DNA from: Dendrocalamus latiflorus | Taxonomy: Eukaryota > Streptophyta > Magnoliopsida > Poales > Poaceae | Direction: 5' to 3' | DNA: 64,000 nt | Assembly: GCA_017311315.1 (NCBI GenBank) | Contig: CM029664.1 | Coordinates: 43,034,640-43,098,639, forward strand | Shown: piece by piece, positions 22,960 to 33,959 of the stretch | How the letters are laid out: each line of letters begins with the position of its first letter | How positions within the stretch are numbered: the stretch's first letter is position 1 | The notes under the pieces: model-generated | The model's input: only the letters and a program-made list of their open reading frames with translations | The model's database searches: none | What the model was told of the DNA's origin: nothing | Program-made: the position numbers and the translations under genes

Positions 22960-24190
22960 GACTGAGGGAGATGTGCTCTCCCGCTATGCGATGTGCTCTC
23001 CCTCTATGCTGGTTGGCTTGGCTAAGAAGGAATGAGGCATGACCTCTCCCTCTCTAGCTTGGTTCGATCTTATTATCGGCTTCCTCTCTAGTTGCTATGC
23101 GATGGACAAAAATGGGGTTACCCTTATGGACCGAGGGTCCTTAGGGTGGTCTCAGCACTGTGGTTTGGCTTTATACTATTTGAGGTAATGTTGGTAAATT
23201 TCAAAGTGGGTGTTGGCTCAGTTTTTCACGGATGATGAGGCCCACTAAAACGAGAGATGATGGCTGGTCCTGGTATCTCGATGAGCACTAAAGTTTCAAT
23301 ATTTTAAAGCTGGATGGGTTCTGGTGGTAATATCTTCTTTCTCTTTTTATTCTCCCTTAAATTGTTTTAATTTTGGGTTTTAGGCTATCTAAACAAATGC
23401 ATGGCTTTCAGCGGCAATTTACTCGTGATGACTACGGCTTCCACTAGACAATCGGAAATGCAACTACACGCGTATGCATGCAAATGAATGTAATATGATG
23501 AATGATGCAATCTTGTAAATTTTAATTTTTGCACTTATGAAATTGTTGTAATTATTTAAATTCTGGTTGTAATATTTGTGCTCTATATATAATCAAGTGT
23601 TGTAATATTTTGACTTTGTTGTACTTACCGTGATGTAATTAAATGTGTTGTAATTATTTTATTTTGTTTCATAATTATTTTTAATTAAGCTAATTGCACT
23701 GTTTAAATTAAGAGTGCGGGCTGTTTCGAACCCGTATTGTGGATGATGCATGCGAGTATGTGACCACCTATTGATTTCTGAATGGCATTGCATTCTTACC
23801 CGGCAGTACATTCGAAAAGCGAAAACTTCAATTCTCTCATTAGAAGAAGAAATGATTGAAAATTCAGAGTGGCTTGTAACTGTGTTATCTTTTTCCCCCT
23901 GAAGTGTAGAGGCTTTGTTTATGAGAACTGGAGAAGTTCAGGTCAGTTTACAATTTCTGATTGCATCAAAAGCTAGCTTTTGCTTGACCAACATTCAAAA
24001 ACACATATATGTGCCTTTGTTCTGCCAACGTAAACGTTTGTGTCCATTGAGGTTTCAGCCAACTGGCTTGCGCGCCAATACAGCAAATGTGTAGCGTAGA
24101 CGAGTAATCCCCGATGTTTGATTAAGCTAAACTCTAGGTGCCAGCCAAGCCTAGTCAAGATACGGTAGAAACTTCGTTGGGGGCAGATCC
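22960..24190. other. AT-rich intergenic stretch
   Basis: No gene, RNA or bounded transposon recognised. The part 23500-23700 is rich in TGTTGTAATTAT phrases. Confidence 0.35.
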
Positions 24191-24195
24191 CAATT

Positions 24196-24901
24196 CATTT
24201 CTATGGGGACCTCACATACGCTCTACATGCACGCATGTATCTCCGCAACACGAAGGCCATCTCTCTCTTCCTTTTCTCCTCCCAAATTCAAGCGCAGCCA
24301 TCTCCCTCCCCCTTTCCCCACAGATGGCACGTCCGCCCCCGTTAGCCGTAGACCGTGTCGTCGGTCGCCGCGTAAGGGCCCCCTCCACCGCCGTCGGCAC
24401 TTCCACGTCGCCTCCCCGAGAATCCCCGGTCAACATGCAAGGATTCCCTCCGTCGCTGCTGGCATCTCCACGTCGCCTCCCTGAGAATCCCCGCCATCCC
24501 CGCCTCGAGAATCAACACCGAACCAGTTAGGTTTGGCCTTCTCCACCTCCCTTCTTAGCTCGATCGCCACCATGCACATACTCCATATGGCCAAGCCGTG
24601 ATCGAAGTGGCCGTGGTCTAAGCGGCCGTGGTCATGGCCACTTCGACCACGGTGTTACGACCACGACACTTTGACCACGGCGCCACGACCACGGCTACTT
24701 TAGCCTCGGAGCGGGGATTCTCGGGGAGGCAACGCAGAGGTGCCCAGGCGGTGGAGGAATCCTTACGGGGAGTCCAATAGGTTGATGCCGCAGTCTGCAG
24801 CCGACGGAGGCAGGGAGAAAAAGGAGGAGATGGCCTTTGCGTTGTGGAGATTCTTGCGTGCACGTAGATCATATCCGAGATTGTCTCTATAGAGAAGAAT
24901 T
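24196..24901. mobile_element. Inverted-repeat element with long imperfect arms
   Basis: The left arm (about 24196-24500) and the complement of the right arm (about 24700-24901) share ordered blocks: AATTC.TTTCTAT, TCTAC.TGCACGCA, AAGGCCATCTC, CCTCCACCGCC and TCCCCGAGAATCCCCG. Between the arms, 24600-24700 holds many copies of GACCACGG and its complement. Long, diverged arms fit an old Mutator-like element, but no 9-bp duplication was found. The transcript would fold into a long hairpin. Confidence 0.5.
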
Positions 24902-24904
24902 AGA

Positions 24905-25660
24905 GTATGTCCCTAAAGAAGTTCCTTCCTCAAGATATCATGTATCGTGCAATTGCAAGCTTCAGATAATTGCTTTGTACTCTACTGAAAGAAAGATTCT
25001 TGCTCCTCGATCCGTCAAATGGATGCGAGCAGACAGGAAGTATTTGGCAAATGGAGGAAGAAAAGCAGATGGCTCGCGGTGCAATGCACCGGCGATGACC
25101 GGCAGCAAGCGGGCCGGCCATACCGGGCACCCATCAAAGGATGCTTACACCAGAATACAACACACTCATAATATCCAAGAAAAAAGAGGAACTAACGTAC
25201 GTGTGGCCGAGATTAGCCTCAAGCTGCAGAGTCTCGGGCTCTCAGCGCAGAAAACGCTGGACATCGGATTCGGATCGCTACGTAAGGTTGGTGCGTTTGC
25301 ACGGGACTCACTGTGAGCTAGCGCGCGGTCAAGTCCTCGATCGTACGTACACACAGCTAGGCAGCTGCACCAGGACTGCACCTAGTGCGACCTACGATGA
25401 ACCATCCAGCATTCAAAAGCGTCCTTGCTCGCGCAGTGCTGCAGTACGTAAGCACACGGGAGCAAACGGCCCCAGACGCCACCAGCAGCCCGAGCGTTTT
25501 GGCATGCCAGCCAGACGCTCACGGTTCGTGCTTTGGTCTCAGCTTAGTAGCCCGCGTCCAGCTCCGGCCGGCTGTTTGCGGAGGCCGCCGCTCCCGCGCG
25601 CAGACATCAAAGTACATGCGTTTCTCGCCGTAGCAGCAGACGAAGCCTCTGCTTGCCGTG
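24905..25660. other. Upstream region of the divergent DVL-like frame
   Basis: Overlapping open frames on both strands, none with a recognisable domain. The part from about 25300 is GC-richer and may include the promoter and leader of the frame at 25664; no clear TATA box was found. Confidence 0.3.
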
Positions 25661-25663
25661 GCG

Positions 25664-25837
25664 ATGGGGCTCGTCGTTCGGAGCCACGGGAAGCGCGGAG
25701 GCGGCGGCCTCGGCAGGGCGGTGCGGGAGCGCAAGGCGAGGCTCCGCATTGTCTGCCGCTGCGCCGCGCTGCTCGTGTTGCACCGCGCCTGGACGGCCCC
25801 GTGCGCGTACCGCCCTGCTCAAAACGTCTTAATTTGA
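25664..25837 (+). CDS. Divergent DVL/ROTUNDIFOLIA-like small peptide (57 aa), possibly decaying
   Basis: A 57-codon intronless frame. Residues 8-14 read HGKRGGG and the core reads RAVRERKARLRIVCRCAALL. Laid against the clean DVL-like peptide at 11955-12080 (GKRRGGG, then LREQKARLYIIRRCVVMLLC), the spacing is identical and most basic positions, the Cys of RC and the leucines are kept. The conserved Tyr is Arg and one Arg of the RRC triplet is Cys. The C-terminus runs on about 18 residues past the usual end and stops at the start of an A/T-rich MITE-like block. It is therefore either a fast-evolving family member or a pseudogene whose stop was lost. Another large frame overlaps it in a different phase and has no family match. 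Confidence 0.5.
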   Translation: MGLVVRSHGKRGGGGLGRAVRERKARLRIVCRCAALLVLHRAWTAPCAYRPAQNVLI

Positions 25838-26065
25838 ATAGTTTATAGCTGAAAAATACTGTAACCGACTGAAAAAATATTAAAGCTGACAGTAGCTTAT
25901 TTAACGTAATTAAATTTAAAAAAATTAAAAATAGAAAAAAACAGGTCGTCTGGACAATACAAACGAATACGGGAAAAAAGAACCGATAAAAAAGCTCAAA
26001 AAACTAAAAAATCATAAAAAGATAAAATTATTGAATAGTAAAAAATAAGTCAGAAGCTTAAACCG
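25838..26065. mobile_element. AT-rich MITE-like block
   Basis: A/T-rich, with many AAAAATAAAA phrases and imperfect inverted ends around ATAGTTTATAGCTG and the complement of AAGTCAGAAGCTTAAACC. It resembles the blocks at 4498 and 42600. It sits directly at the stop codon of the divergent DVL-like frame. Confidence 0.35.
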
Positions 26066-26455
26066 AAATAAAGGGAGCCACGCGTGCGTCTCGGCTCGGC
26101 GGGAGCTTGTTCCCGTGGGGTGTCGCACCGTTGTTCTCGATCGCCTGCTGATGTGTTCGTGTCTGTCTCGTTGTTTTTCCTCGCCGAGGGGCGCTTCCCT
26201 GCCTACGTTTTTTTGCCTACGCCGCATCAGCAGGCAAGATGGGCTTCTTGCGAATCTGTGATGTATGTTGCTAGTGGTTTTCAACTGGGGATAAGAAATG
26301 GGCAATATGTACTTGAGAACAGAGTACACTTGTGTTTTCCCTAGTTGATCGTGCGCTTGCTGAAGTTTCGTATGATCAGTTGTTGTTTTCCATGAAAACG
26401 CGTGCAGATCGCTAATATCGATGTACAAGAATACGGTACTCCTGCGTTTCTTTTA

Positions 26456-26656
26456 GGGCGTGTTTGGTTGGCGGATGAGCTGATGCAGGCTATATGCGCG
26501 TGGTCAGGCTAAGAAGTGAAGCTCCTCAGCCTGGCTCCAGTTATTATTTTTTTGTATCCGCTCGTGCAGACTCTCTCCTCTCCGCAGCCAACCAAACACC
26601 ATCTCCCTACATGCGCGGGTGCGAGCCACCCCGCATGCAGGCAACCAAACGTGTCC
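26456..26656. mobile_element. PIF/Harbinger (Tourist-like) MITE, 201 bp
   Basis: Starts GGGCGTGTTTGGTTG and ends, complemented, GGACACGTTTGGTTG. Both sides carry TTA (26453-26455 and 26657-26659), the 3-bp duplication of the PIF/Harbinger superfamily. Non-coding. Confidence 0.7.
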
Positions 26657-27044
26657 TTAGTATCAGCGTGTTTGGGGAGTTCTATCCTCATGTTGCTGTA
26701 AAAAGATTTCGCTAGAGTTGTAAGGTTGTTGTAGATGTTTCTGTCCGAACAATTGAGTTCGCCATTGTCACAGTACTGTGTTATTGCCCGTTCTTTTTTC
26801 CCACGGCATGATACTTTAGTGGGCGTTTGGTATCCTGCAAGCCTCCCAATCTGGCCCGATCAACTGATCCCAGCCTATGCAGCCATGCTAAAATAGTGCA
26901 AGGCCATGTTGTTTGGTAGTCCGAATTTGACGTGCTTGGCACAGTGAAGACGGTGATTGTTGCCCTTCGTATACTGAGGGCGTGTTTGGTTCGGCCCCTG
27001 GCGCCAGCTCGCCTGGTCGGTACGTTGCCGGAAGTCTGCCGGGG

Positions 27045-27832
27045 CAGTGGCGGAGCCAGGATTTCAACCTTGGGTATTCCCACTCTCACATAAAAAAAAT
27101 CCAATCCATAGATTTAAAATATAGTTCAGAGTAGTACGTTATCGATAATTAAAGTCACAAAAATAGTCAAATAACAAATTGTTCAGCTCTAAGATATGCA
27201 TGAAACAAACTAATAAGTAATAAAGAGAACTTACAAAATACTATAATGTTACTTTAACCTTGCGATTTCTTTTTGTTCTTCATTTTGCAAACCAATACTA
27301 ATAGCGTTGTAATTGTACATGACTCTAAATCAGTAAATCATCAACCAAAAGTGCGTTGTGCGTACAAGTCAATACTCAACAACTCACCTTGCAAATTTGT
27401 TATCCTCTGGATAGGGGACAGCTCACAGCTGCAGCCTGCAGAGGCAGAGCGCTGCTGGCCTGGCGGCCTATCGGCCTCGTAGGCGAGAGAGTTCACGACG
27501 TCCTCGCGCTGGCACTGGTAGGGGTGGAGCTCATTCAGCAGCTTGGTCAGGCGCCGAACAGCCGCAGGCGGCAGGAATCGGAACGGCCCGTAGCTAGGGT
27601 TTGGGAATTGGGATTCATGAATCGGGAGGTAGCCACCGCAGCTCGGAGATGATGGGAGCCAGGCCAATAGGCTGTTTTTTGGGCCGCTGTGGGCTAGAAT
27701 AGCGAAAATATCTCATAATACATCATTATACATTTATATATATATAAGTATACATACATATATACTAAAGATTACACCAAAAAAGTTGGGTATTCCCGGG
27801 AATACCCAGGAATACCATTGAATCCGCCCATG
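27045..27832. mobile_element. Non-autonomous hAT element carrying a LOB-domain gene fragment
   Basis: A perfect 8-bp duplication TGCCGGGG flanks it (27037-27044 and 27833-27840). Ends are CAGTGGCGGAGCC and, complemented, CATGGGCGGATTC, a common hAT-type terminus in grasses. It is A/T-rich at both sides with a GC-rich insert at about 27410-27650 that encodes, on the minus strand, part of the LOB (LBD) domain. No transposase. A target duplication this perfect suggests recent insertion. Confidence 0.82.
27470..27547 (-). pseudogene. Captured LOB-domain (LBD) gene fragment
   Basis: On the minus strand the bases read TKLLNELHPYQCQREDVV followed by NSLAYEAD. From memory, LBD transcription factors have TKLLNELHPYQREDAVNSLA at this place, so the fragment covers the middle of the LOB domain, with a two-residue insertion (CQ) that looks like a short duplication. 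The zinc-binding CX2CX6CX3C block and the leucine-zipper-like end are absent. The fragment may begin near the conserved intron of LBD genes just before TKLL, so only part of exon 2 was taken. It cannot encode a working DNA-binding protein, but a transcript could give small RNAs against its source gene. Confidence 0.72.
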
Positions 27833-27840
27833 TGCCGGGG

Positions 27841-30800
27841 TAGCTTTTGGTTGCTGCCCTGGCTTGCTCTGCCTGCCAGGCAGCTGCTCTGGTCTAGGCC
27901 TCGGAAATCGAACACCTGGCTCCTGGGCGAGTCCACCACCACCTTGTTTCACCGTTAGAATTCCAGATATCCAACCAGACACCACGTCCTCAGGTTTAGT
28001 CGTTTAGTTGGTTAGGCAAAAATTATTAGAATTTCAGACTACCTTCAGGCGTTACTTTTTGTCAGGCATAGAGCCTAGGTGAAAGAACCCTAAATCTAAT
28101 ACCCTAGCTAAGTAAGTAATTAGCGGGTAATTAAATTAATTGTTGCACTTCATCAAACCTTATTACAATTAAGATTACAAACTTAATTACATTTTTTGGC
28201 ATTGCATTTACAATGGCAAATTACATTATTTTCATTACAAGTATATTTTACAAAATTAGAAATAAAACTCCAGCGTCGAGGTCTTCAGCGTAGGAGCAAA
28301 TGCGCGTTTCTTCGTTCTTCGCCTGCAAGTAGAATTGCCGTTAGTATCACACCAAACCTATTTTTCTTATGTAACTAGGGAACTAGATAATTAACAATTC
28401 AATAGAGAATAAATAAAATAAATAAAGTTTGTCGTCAGTGCCCCTGGGCTGCTAGGGCCAATTTGAGAACGTCTTAGAGACTCCCCAGACCGTCCATTGC
28501 CGGTCGGCACCTCTCGTCTCGGTGGGCTTCATTATTCGGCAAACTTTAGAAAATAAAGCCCACAACCCTTACCTTAGCCCAAAGCCCATTGCATTTCAGC
28601 CCATAGTCAACATAAAGCCTTCCAGCCCACAAGTGAAATTCATACATTTCAGCCCACAAAAGCCCACGAATGCAATCATTGCATTTCAGCCCACAAGTTC
28701 ATGCCCACATTAAATTCCAGCCCAGCCCATTCCAGCAGCACAGTGCTTAAACCCCTCTCTGGACCGAAGGTCCTCCAGCACATGATAGAAAGACTCGGGA
28801 GGGGATAAGAATGAAGACAGCCAGCTGCAGCCAGGCAAAGCCAACACCAGTAGGGAAGGGGTTTAAGCACTCTCAAAACCAGCCCCAATACTCTGCACTG
28901 CAAGCCATCGCAAGGATAAGCACAACCAAACAACAGACTGTCCACAGCCGAGAGCACCCCAGAGCTCTTTCCTCAGTCCCAATCAATAGCATAGCACCTT
29001 CGGCCAGAGGCCAGAAGGTGGATTAGAGCCACAGTTGCGAAGATCAGAAGGAGCCGAAGAGGAAGAGGCAGCGGCAAAAAGGACAAGCCGGGACCAGCGA
29101 GGACAAGGGGGCAAGAAGCAAGTCAACGGGACCACTACGAGGCAAGGACTTCCACATCGGCAAAAAGAGGCAAGCCGCACCTTTGTCCCCGACAGCGACA
29201 ACGTGGAACCATCCCTGCGGTCCCCATCGACCCCCCAACTTTCCTTCTTCAGCCCGACAGCCCAACAAGTAGGTTCCCACCTCTTCCTTTATTCTTGCTT
29301 TTCCTCTTTGGGGAGCCAGCCGAACCAACCACATGGGAAAAGAAGCTTCTAGTCACCACTGCCACCATAACAACCGGCGATCAGCCTCAAAGCCCGAGCG
29401 TGCCCTAGAGTGAGGGTAGCCAAAGAGATAGCAATCCCCCAACATCCAGTACCACTACCCAAAACCTTAAGATCGGCCGTCAATTACAGTAGCATAGAAC
29501 AAGTAGTAGAAGAGTAAACTAGTAAATAAAGTGCTTGCAAAATAATTAGAACAAAGAAAGATAGCACCGTGGTCATCCGAGTGCTCGTGTGCCGTCGTCC
29601 GACCCGGCACGGAAGCCGATGCGATCGGGCACCGTGGAACCCCCAAGCCACTATAAAGCCACCCTTCAAAGCCGGCGAAGTCCAGCCCAGATCCGACCCT
29701 AGGGAGGCCGATAAGCGTAGATCCACCATGAAATGGCCGATCTGGACCGGATCCACCCCGATCCGAGCCGAGAGAGGAGGCGCGGCGCCATGGCCGGGTA
29801 GAGTGAGAGGGGAACCGGATAGAGAGAGGGGAGCTGAGCAGGTAGAGGCGGCGGTGAGAGACAGCGCGGTGAGAAGAGAGGCGAGGGGGAGTGAGAGGCG
29901 GCGATGGACTTGATGGGAATGAGAAGAGGTAGTAAGAGGGAGGCGGCAGCAGAAAAGAGGGGAGGCAGAGAGACGTCGGTGGGAGGAGAAAATGAGGAGG
30001 CGAGGAGCCACGGTGGGCCGAAGCCAGCGGGCTGCTGCGTGTGAGTATAGGGTCGCAAGGCCCAGTAAAATACCAGTAGGTTGGATTTTAGCAAATAACT
30101 CTAGTATTCCTTCATAGCATTTTCTATAATTAATTAAAAATGAACCTGACTAATACCTCTGTAAATTTGCTTAGAAAAGTCGCGCAATTAGAAATAATTG
30201 TAGAGTGAGGAAGGGATTATTTCTCTATTTAACCCCTTTCTAAAATTAGTAGCTATAATTATTTATTCTTAAGTTTAGTATTAATTCTGCAGAAGTCGAG
30301 CGAGAACAACCCGCAGGAGCAAATTCGATTTTTGGCAGTTCTGATTTACCCTACGTCTCAGGCAAGCTCATTCTACGACCATGCACGTAGTTATGTCAAA
30401 AATATGTGTATTTCCAAAAGTAATAAGAAATTTATTTAAATGCATAAAAGCTTTTCTTAAAATAAGATATCAGAGAATGATGATGTTATGACAAGTAGAA
30501 TGAGAAAAGAAAAGAGGAGAAAAAGAAAGGGAGAAAGTAAAAGAAGAAGTAAATAGATGTGGTACTGCTGAGAAAAGCAGCATGCCCGCAAGCAGAGATG
30601 TATTGGGTGGGTAAAGAGGTTCAGGGAAAGGATGCAGAGAGGCTAGGCGGACCTCTTTACATAGGGCTATGATATAAGGACCTACCCCGTTTTCACTCGG
30701 ATAGGGAACCGTATTTGTCGTACCAGCCATTTCCCCGTTTGGACGGGCAGAAATTAGTATCCCGTTACGTTAATCAGTCCACCACATTGGGTAAGTATTT

Positions 30801-31757
30801 ATGTGTGAGTAAAGAGATGGATGAAGCTCAGGACCAGTAACGCGAGTCTGAAAGTGAGTAAGTCCCAGACGCTATATGCGTTAGGTGGAGTGTTGGGCCG
30901 GGAGCCGGTCCAACCAAACACTATTGGAAGTCGGTGGAGCCCAAGTGAGCGACTTGGTACACCGATGGATAATAAATGGGCTGGTGGATGGAATAACGTA
31001 ATCGGAGAAAGGTTCTGAAATCTGAACTGGATTCCATACCTAAGGCAGTGTGGAAGAACCTAGTTAAGAATGCTCAGAGCAGCTTTGGGTACAGTGGTAC
31101 AAGCCTGCGCAGTGCTATTAAAATCATGAATTCATGCCAGTTCACTGGAATGTGGACTACGGTGATCACTAGGGATCGTACCTTACTGGGTGAAAAATAG
31201 ATATCGTTTGGGAATTAAAAATGCAAGACTTGTTATTTTTGTAAGATTAGTTTCAGAATTTAGATGTTAGAATCTGGACTAAGGACATGAGAACATACTA
31301 GTGCATTTATTGCTATTATGCTTGCTGAGTACCGTGGTACTCACCCTTGCTATTAACCTCCTTTGTTAGACCCTAATCCGCTCGAGGAAGCTTACGAGCC
31401 GGATGAAGGGGAAGCAGGTGGCGCCGAGTCGACCGGAGAGGAGGAGGGAGATTACGAGGAGCCAGGCGAGGTGGACCCCGTATACTTCGGCTGAGATGAG
31501 TAGAAGGCCCAGTGGAGTGGGCAGAGGAGCCCTGGGGTATTAGTCTTGCTTTTGTTAATTATAGTACTTTTGTAAGACCAGACTTAGGCCATGTGGCCAT
31601 TGCTATAATAAAATCTATAGTATCTATGTTATTGTTCCGATGCGCAACTCTGGTAATGGTTTACCATTTGCCGGAGCAGTGTTTTACTGATTAGGCAAAT
31701 AGTAATCCGTTTGTCCCTTGCAGTTATCCAGAGGATAATAATGCGTGGGGCGTCACA
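27841..31757 (+). mobile_element. Large non-coding LTR-type element or cluster ending GGGGCGTCACA
   Basis: The right edge reads ATGCGTGGGGCGTCACA, the complement of the TGTRACGCCC terminus seen at 10900 and 17999. Upstream are features of the same non-coding family: GTACTCACCCTTGC at 31338-31351 and an acidic run at 31380-31494 rich in GAG/GAC codons that stops at TGA. From 28560 to 28740 the phrase AGCCCA recurs about every 20-30 bases. No gag or pol domain could be read in any frame. The left end was not found, and no 5-bp duplication was matched, so the extent is approximate and several nested pieces are possible. Confidence 0.35.
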
Positions 31758-31806
31758 CTAGGTCACAAACCAAACAAGCTCTTACACCTTGATCCAAAGG
31801 ATTTAC

Positions 31807-32042
31807 GGGTCTCTTATTTTTAGCTTGTAAAAATTACTTTTTTTACTATACTACAATAACTAGTTTTCAAATAGATTGTCTTTTTAATGTGATATCTATA
31901 TTATATTATACATTATAGTGACTTCATTCATATTAGCTAAAACCGTACACAAGTTTCTGTTACTCTGTACTCTCTCGTAAATAACCCAAAAGACATAAAC
32001 CGCAGTTAAAATACATAAGTTGAAGCTAAAAAGAGTAGCCCC
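31807..32042. mobile_element. MITE family copy B (about 236 bp)
   Basis: Starts GGGTCTCTTATTTTTAGCTT and ends AAAGAGTAGCCCC. It shares the ordered core blocks (ACTACAATAACTAG, GACTTCATTCATAT, GTACTCTCTCGTA) with 6621-6864 and 32819-33061 but is more diverged. Confidence 0.55.
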
Positions 32043-32818
32043 TATAAACCTAGGGCTTTTGGCTTTTGATATAGAGTTTGCTTGCAAATGCATGGTAACG
32101 ATTATTAACTTTTTTCTAAGTTAATAAGTTAAAAAATAAGAAAAATAATAAGAAAATGAGATAAGAAACATTGTTATATCTTTTAGAATAATGCAAAGAA
32201 ATAATGAGAAAAAAGAGAAACCTAAAACTAAAAAAGCCAAAATTTAGAAGCCTAAAAGTTAAAACCGTTTAGAAAGGAGTTTTAATGTGGTAACTTTCTA
32301 TGGGAATTTGACATGCTTGCCTGGTGAAGATTGTGATTGTTGCCCCCGTATACTTAGGCCCCATTTATTTTGACTTAAACCTTTGGCTTTTAGTTTATTT
32401 TTACTATTTCTGAATTTCTTTATTCTCTTATTTGCTCCCCCTTTTTCTTACTTTTTTTACAAAACTGGCTACAAGTCTCCTCAATATATAGGCTAATAAT
32501 CTTCTACTAGTATATGTATTCAGACTTCAAGTTAGACACAACTTCAATTTGAGTTACACACAGAGACGGACTATATTATATCTTAAACTCTAAGCCAAGA
32601 TTATTTTTAATAGTAAATATATGCATATATAATGTCACTTAAAATCTCACTTTAAATACATAAATATAATATAAAAAATAATAGGTCACTTCAGTTAGTA
32701 TCAGAATAGATAGAACGGTCCGTATTGACCAAAATCAAGACTGGTATAGGATAGAAGATTTGTTGCACTGTTTTGTTTGTCAGGGCGGAATGTTTCGAAT
32801 AGCCGGAACGGAATAGAA

Positions 32819-33061
32819 GCCATGTTCTTTTTAGCTTCTAAAAGCTCCTTTTCGGCTTTTCTACAGTAACTAGCTTTTAAATAGAGCATATTTTTTAAGA
32901 TAGGGTCTACTAGTTAATTATAGTACACACTTTACTGACTTCATTTATATTGGCAAAAACCGCATATGAGTTTCTGTTACACTGTAATCTCTCGTACAAA
33001 CAGTCCAAAAGCCAAAAGCCACAGCCAAAAGCCACAAGTTGCAGCCAAAAAGAATAGACCC
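32819..33061. mobile_element. MITE family copy C (about 243 bp)
   Basis: Third copy of the family at 6621 and 31807. GGCTTTTCTACAGTAACTAG and TTAATTATAGTACA match copy A exactly. It ends AAAGAATAGACCC, the complement of a GGGTCTATTCTTT terminus. Confidence 0.6.
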
Positions 33062-33265
33062 AGAATTTAAAAGTATGGATATCGAGACCCCATTTTGCCG
33101 CGCCTCCTCAGCCAGACCTAAAGAAATCATTTTGGTTTCTTCGTGGCCAAGCCCAGGGGTACCATTTGCACCCGCGTGGAAAGGCCCATGTGGGGACCCA
33201 AACGACCCCCGTCGCATCATCCGGCCTAACCCAAGCCCTTTTCCAAACTACCAAACGCGCCCTAA

Positions 33266-33668
33266 GAGCAACTCCAGCAGGGCCCCTACTTGAGCCCTCA
33301 TCCTACTTTTGAGGGCCGAGGGGCAAAAAACTCACTCCAGCAGAGCCCCTACTTGAGCCCTCAAAAGTATGGGGCCCCTCAAATCTCCCCCTCGAGCCCT
33401 CATTTCTGGAGGGTCTGGAGGGAGCCCCTACTTTTGAGGGCTCAAATAGGGGTCCTACTGGAGTGAGTTTTTTTGCCCCTCAACCCTCAAAAGTAGGATG
33501 AGGATGAGGGTGGGTCCTATGTGTCATCCCCTCTAAGAATAAATTTGAGGGTCCTGTTTTGAGGGCTCCTACTGGAGTGTAACCCAAAAAACAGAGCCCT
33601 CAAAAGTAGGGAGAGCTCTCAAATAAAAAGTAGAGGCTCTGTTTTGAGGGCTACTGCTGGAGTTGCTC
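33266..33668. mobile_element. PIF/Harbinger-type MITE 1 (403 bp)
   Basis: Perfect inverted ends GAGCAACTCCAGCAG, with TAA at 33263-33265 and 33669-33671. The interior is built from repeated direct and inverted copies of GAGCCCTCAAAAGTA, so the whole element can fold on itself. Non-coding. Confidence 0.85.
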
Positions 33669-33671
33669 TAA

Positions 33672-33956
33672 GAGCATCTCCAAGAGATGCTCAATATTTT
33701 GCCCTCTAAAATCTCATATTGGGAGTCTTTTTTAAAAAAATGTCCTCTAAATCTTTCCCCTCTTTCAGCAGCTACTCTAAATTTGGATCCCTAAAATTAC
33801 CATCTAGGCACTGTATATTTGATGGTGATCCACCTTAATTTTGGAGTACCAAAATTATTAGGCGTGTTTTTGAGTATCTGTTGGAGGCTTGTTTTTAGCT
33901 TTTATACCCAATATTTAAAGATAAAGGGTGAGAAAGAGCGTCTCTTGGAGATGCTC
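33672..33956. mobile_element. PIF/Harbinger-type MITE 2 (285 bp)
   Basis: Perfect inverted ends GAGCATCTCCAAGAGA. TAA stands at both sides (33669-33671, shared with the neighbouring MITE, and 33957-33959). Different interior from MITE 1 but related termini (GAGCAWCTCC). Non-coding. Confidence 0.85.
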
Positions 33957-33959
33957 TAA

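Noticed and set aside
23700..23760. TTCGAACCC phrase resembling a tRNA T-loop
   Set aside because: No acceptor stem, D-loop or anticodon arm can be paired around it.
24837..25848. Frames of 159 and 235 codons on the plus strand
   Set aside because: No recognisable domain. They overlap the hairpin element and, in another phase, the DVL-like frame, which is the only part with family similarity.
31380..31497. Short acidic open frame ending in TGA
   Set aside because: It resembles a recurrent part of a non-coding retrotransposon tail rather than an independent gene.
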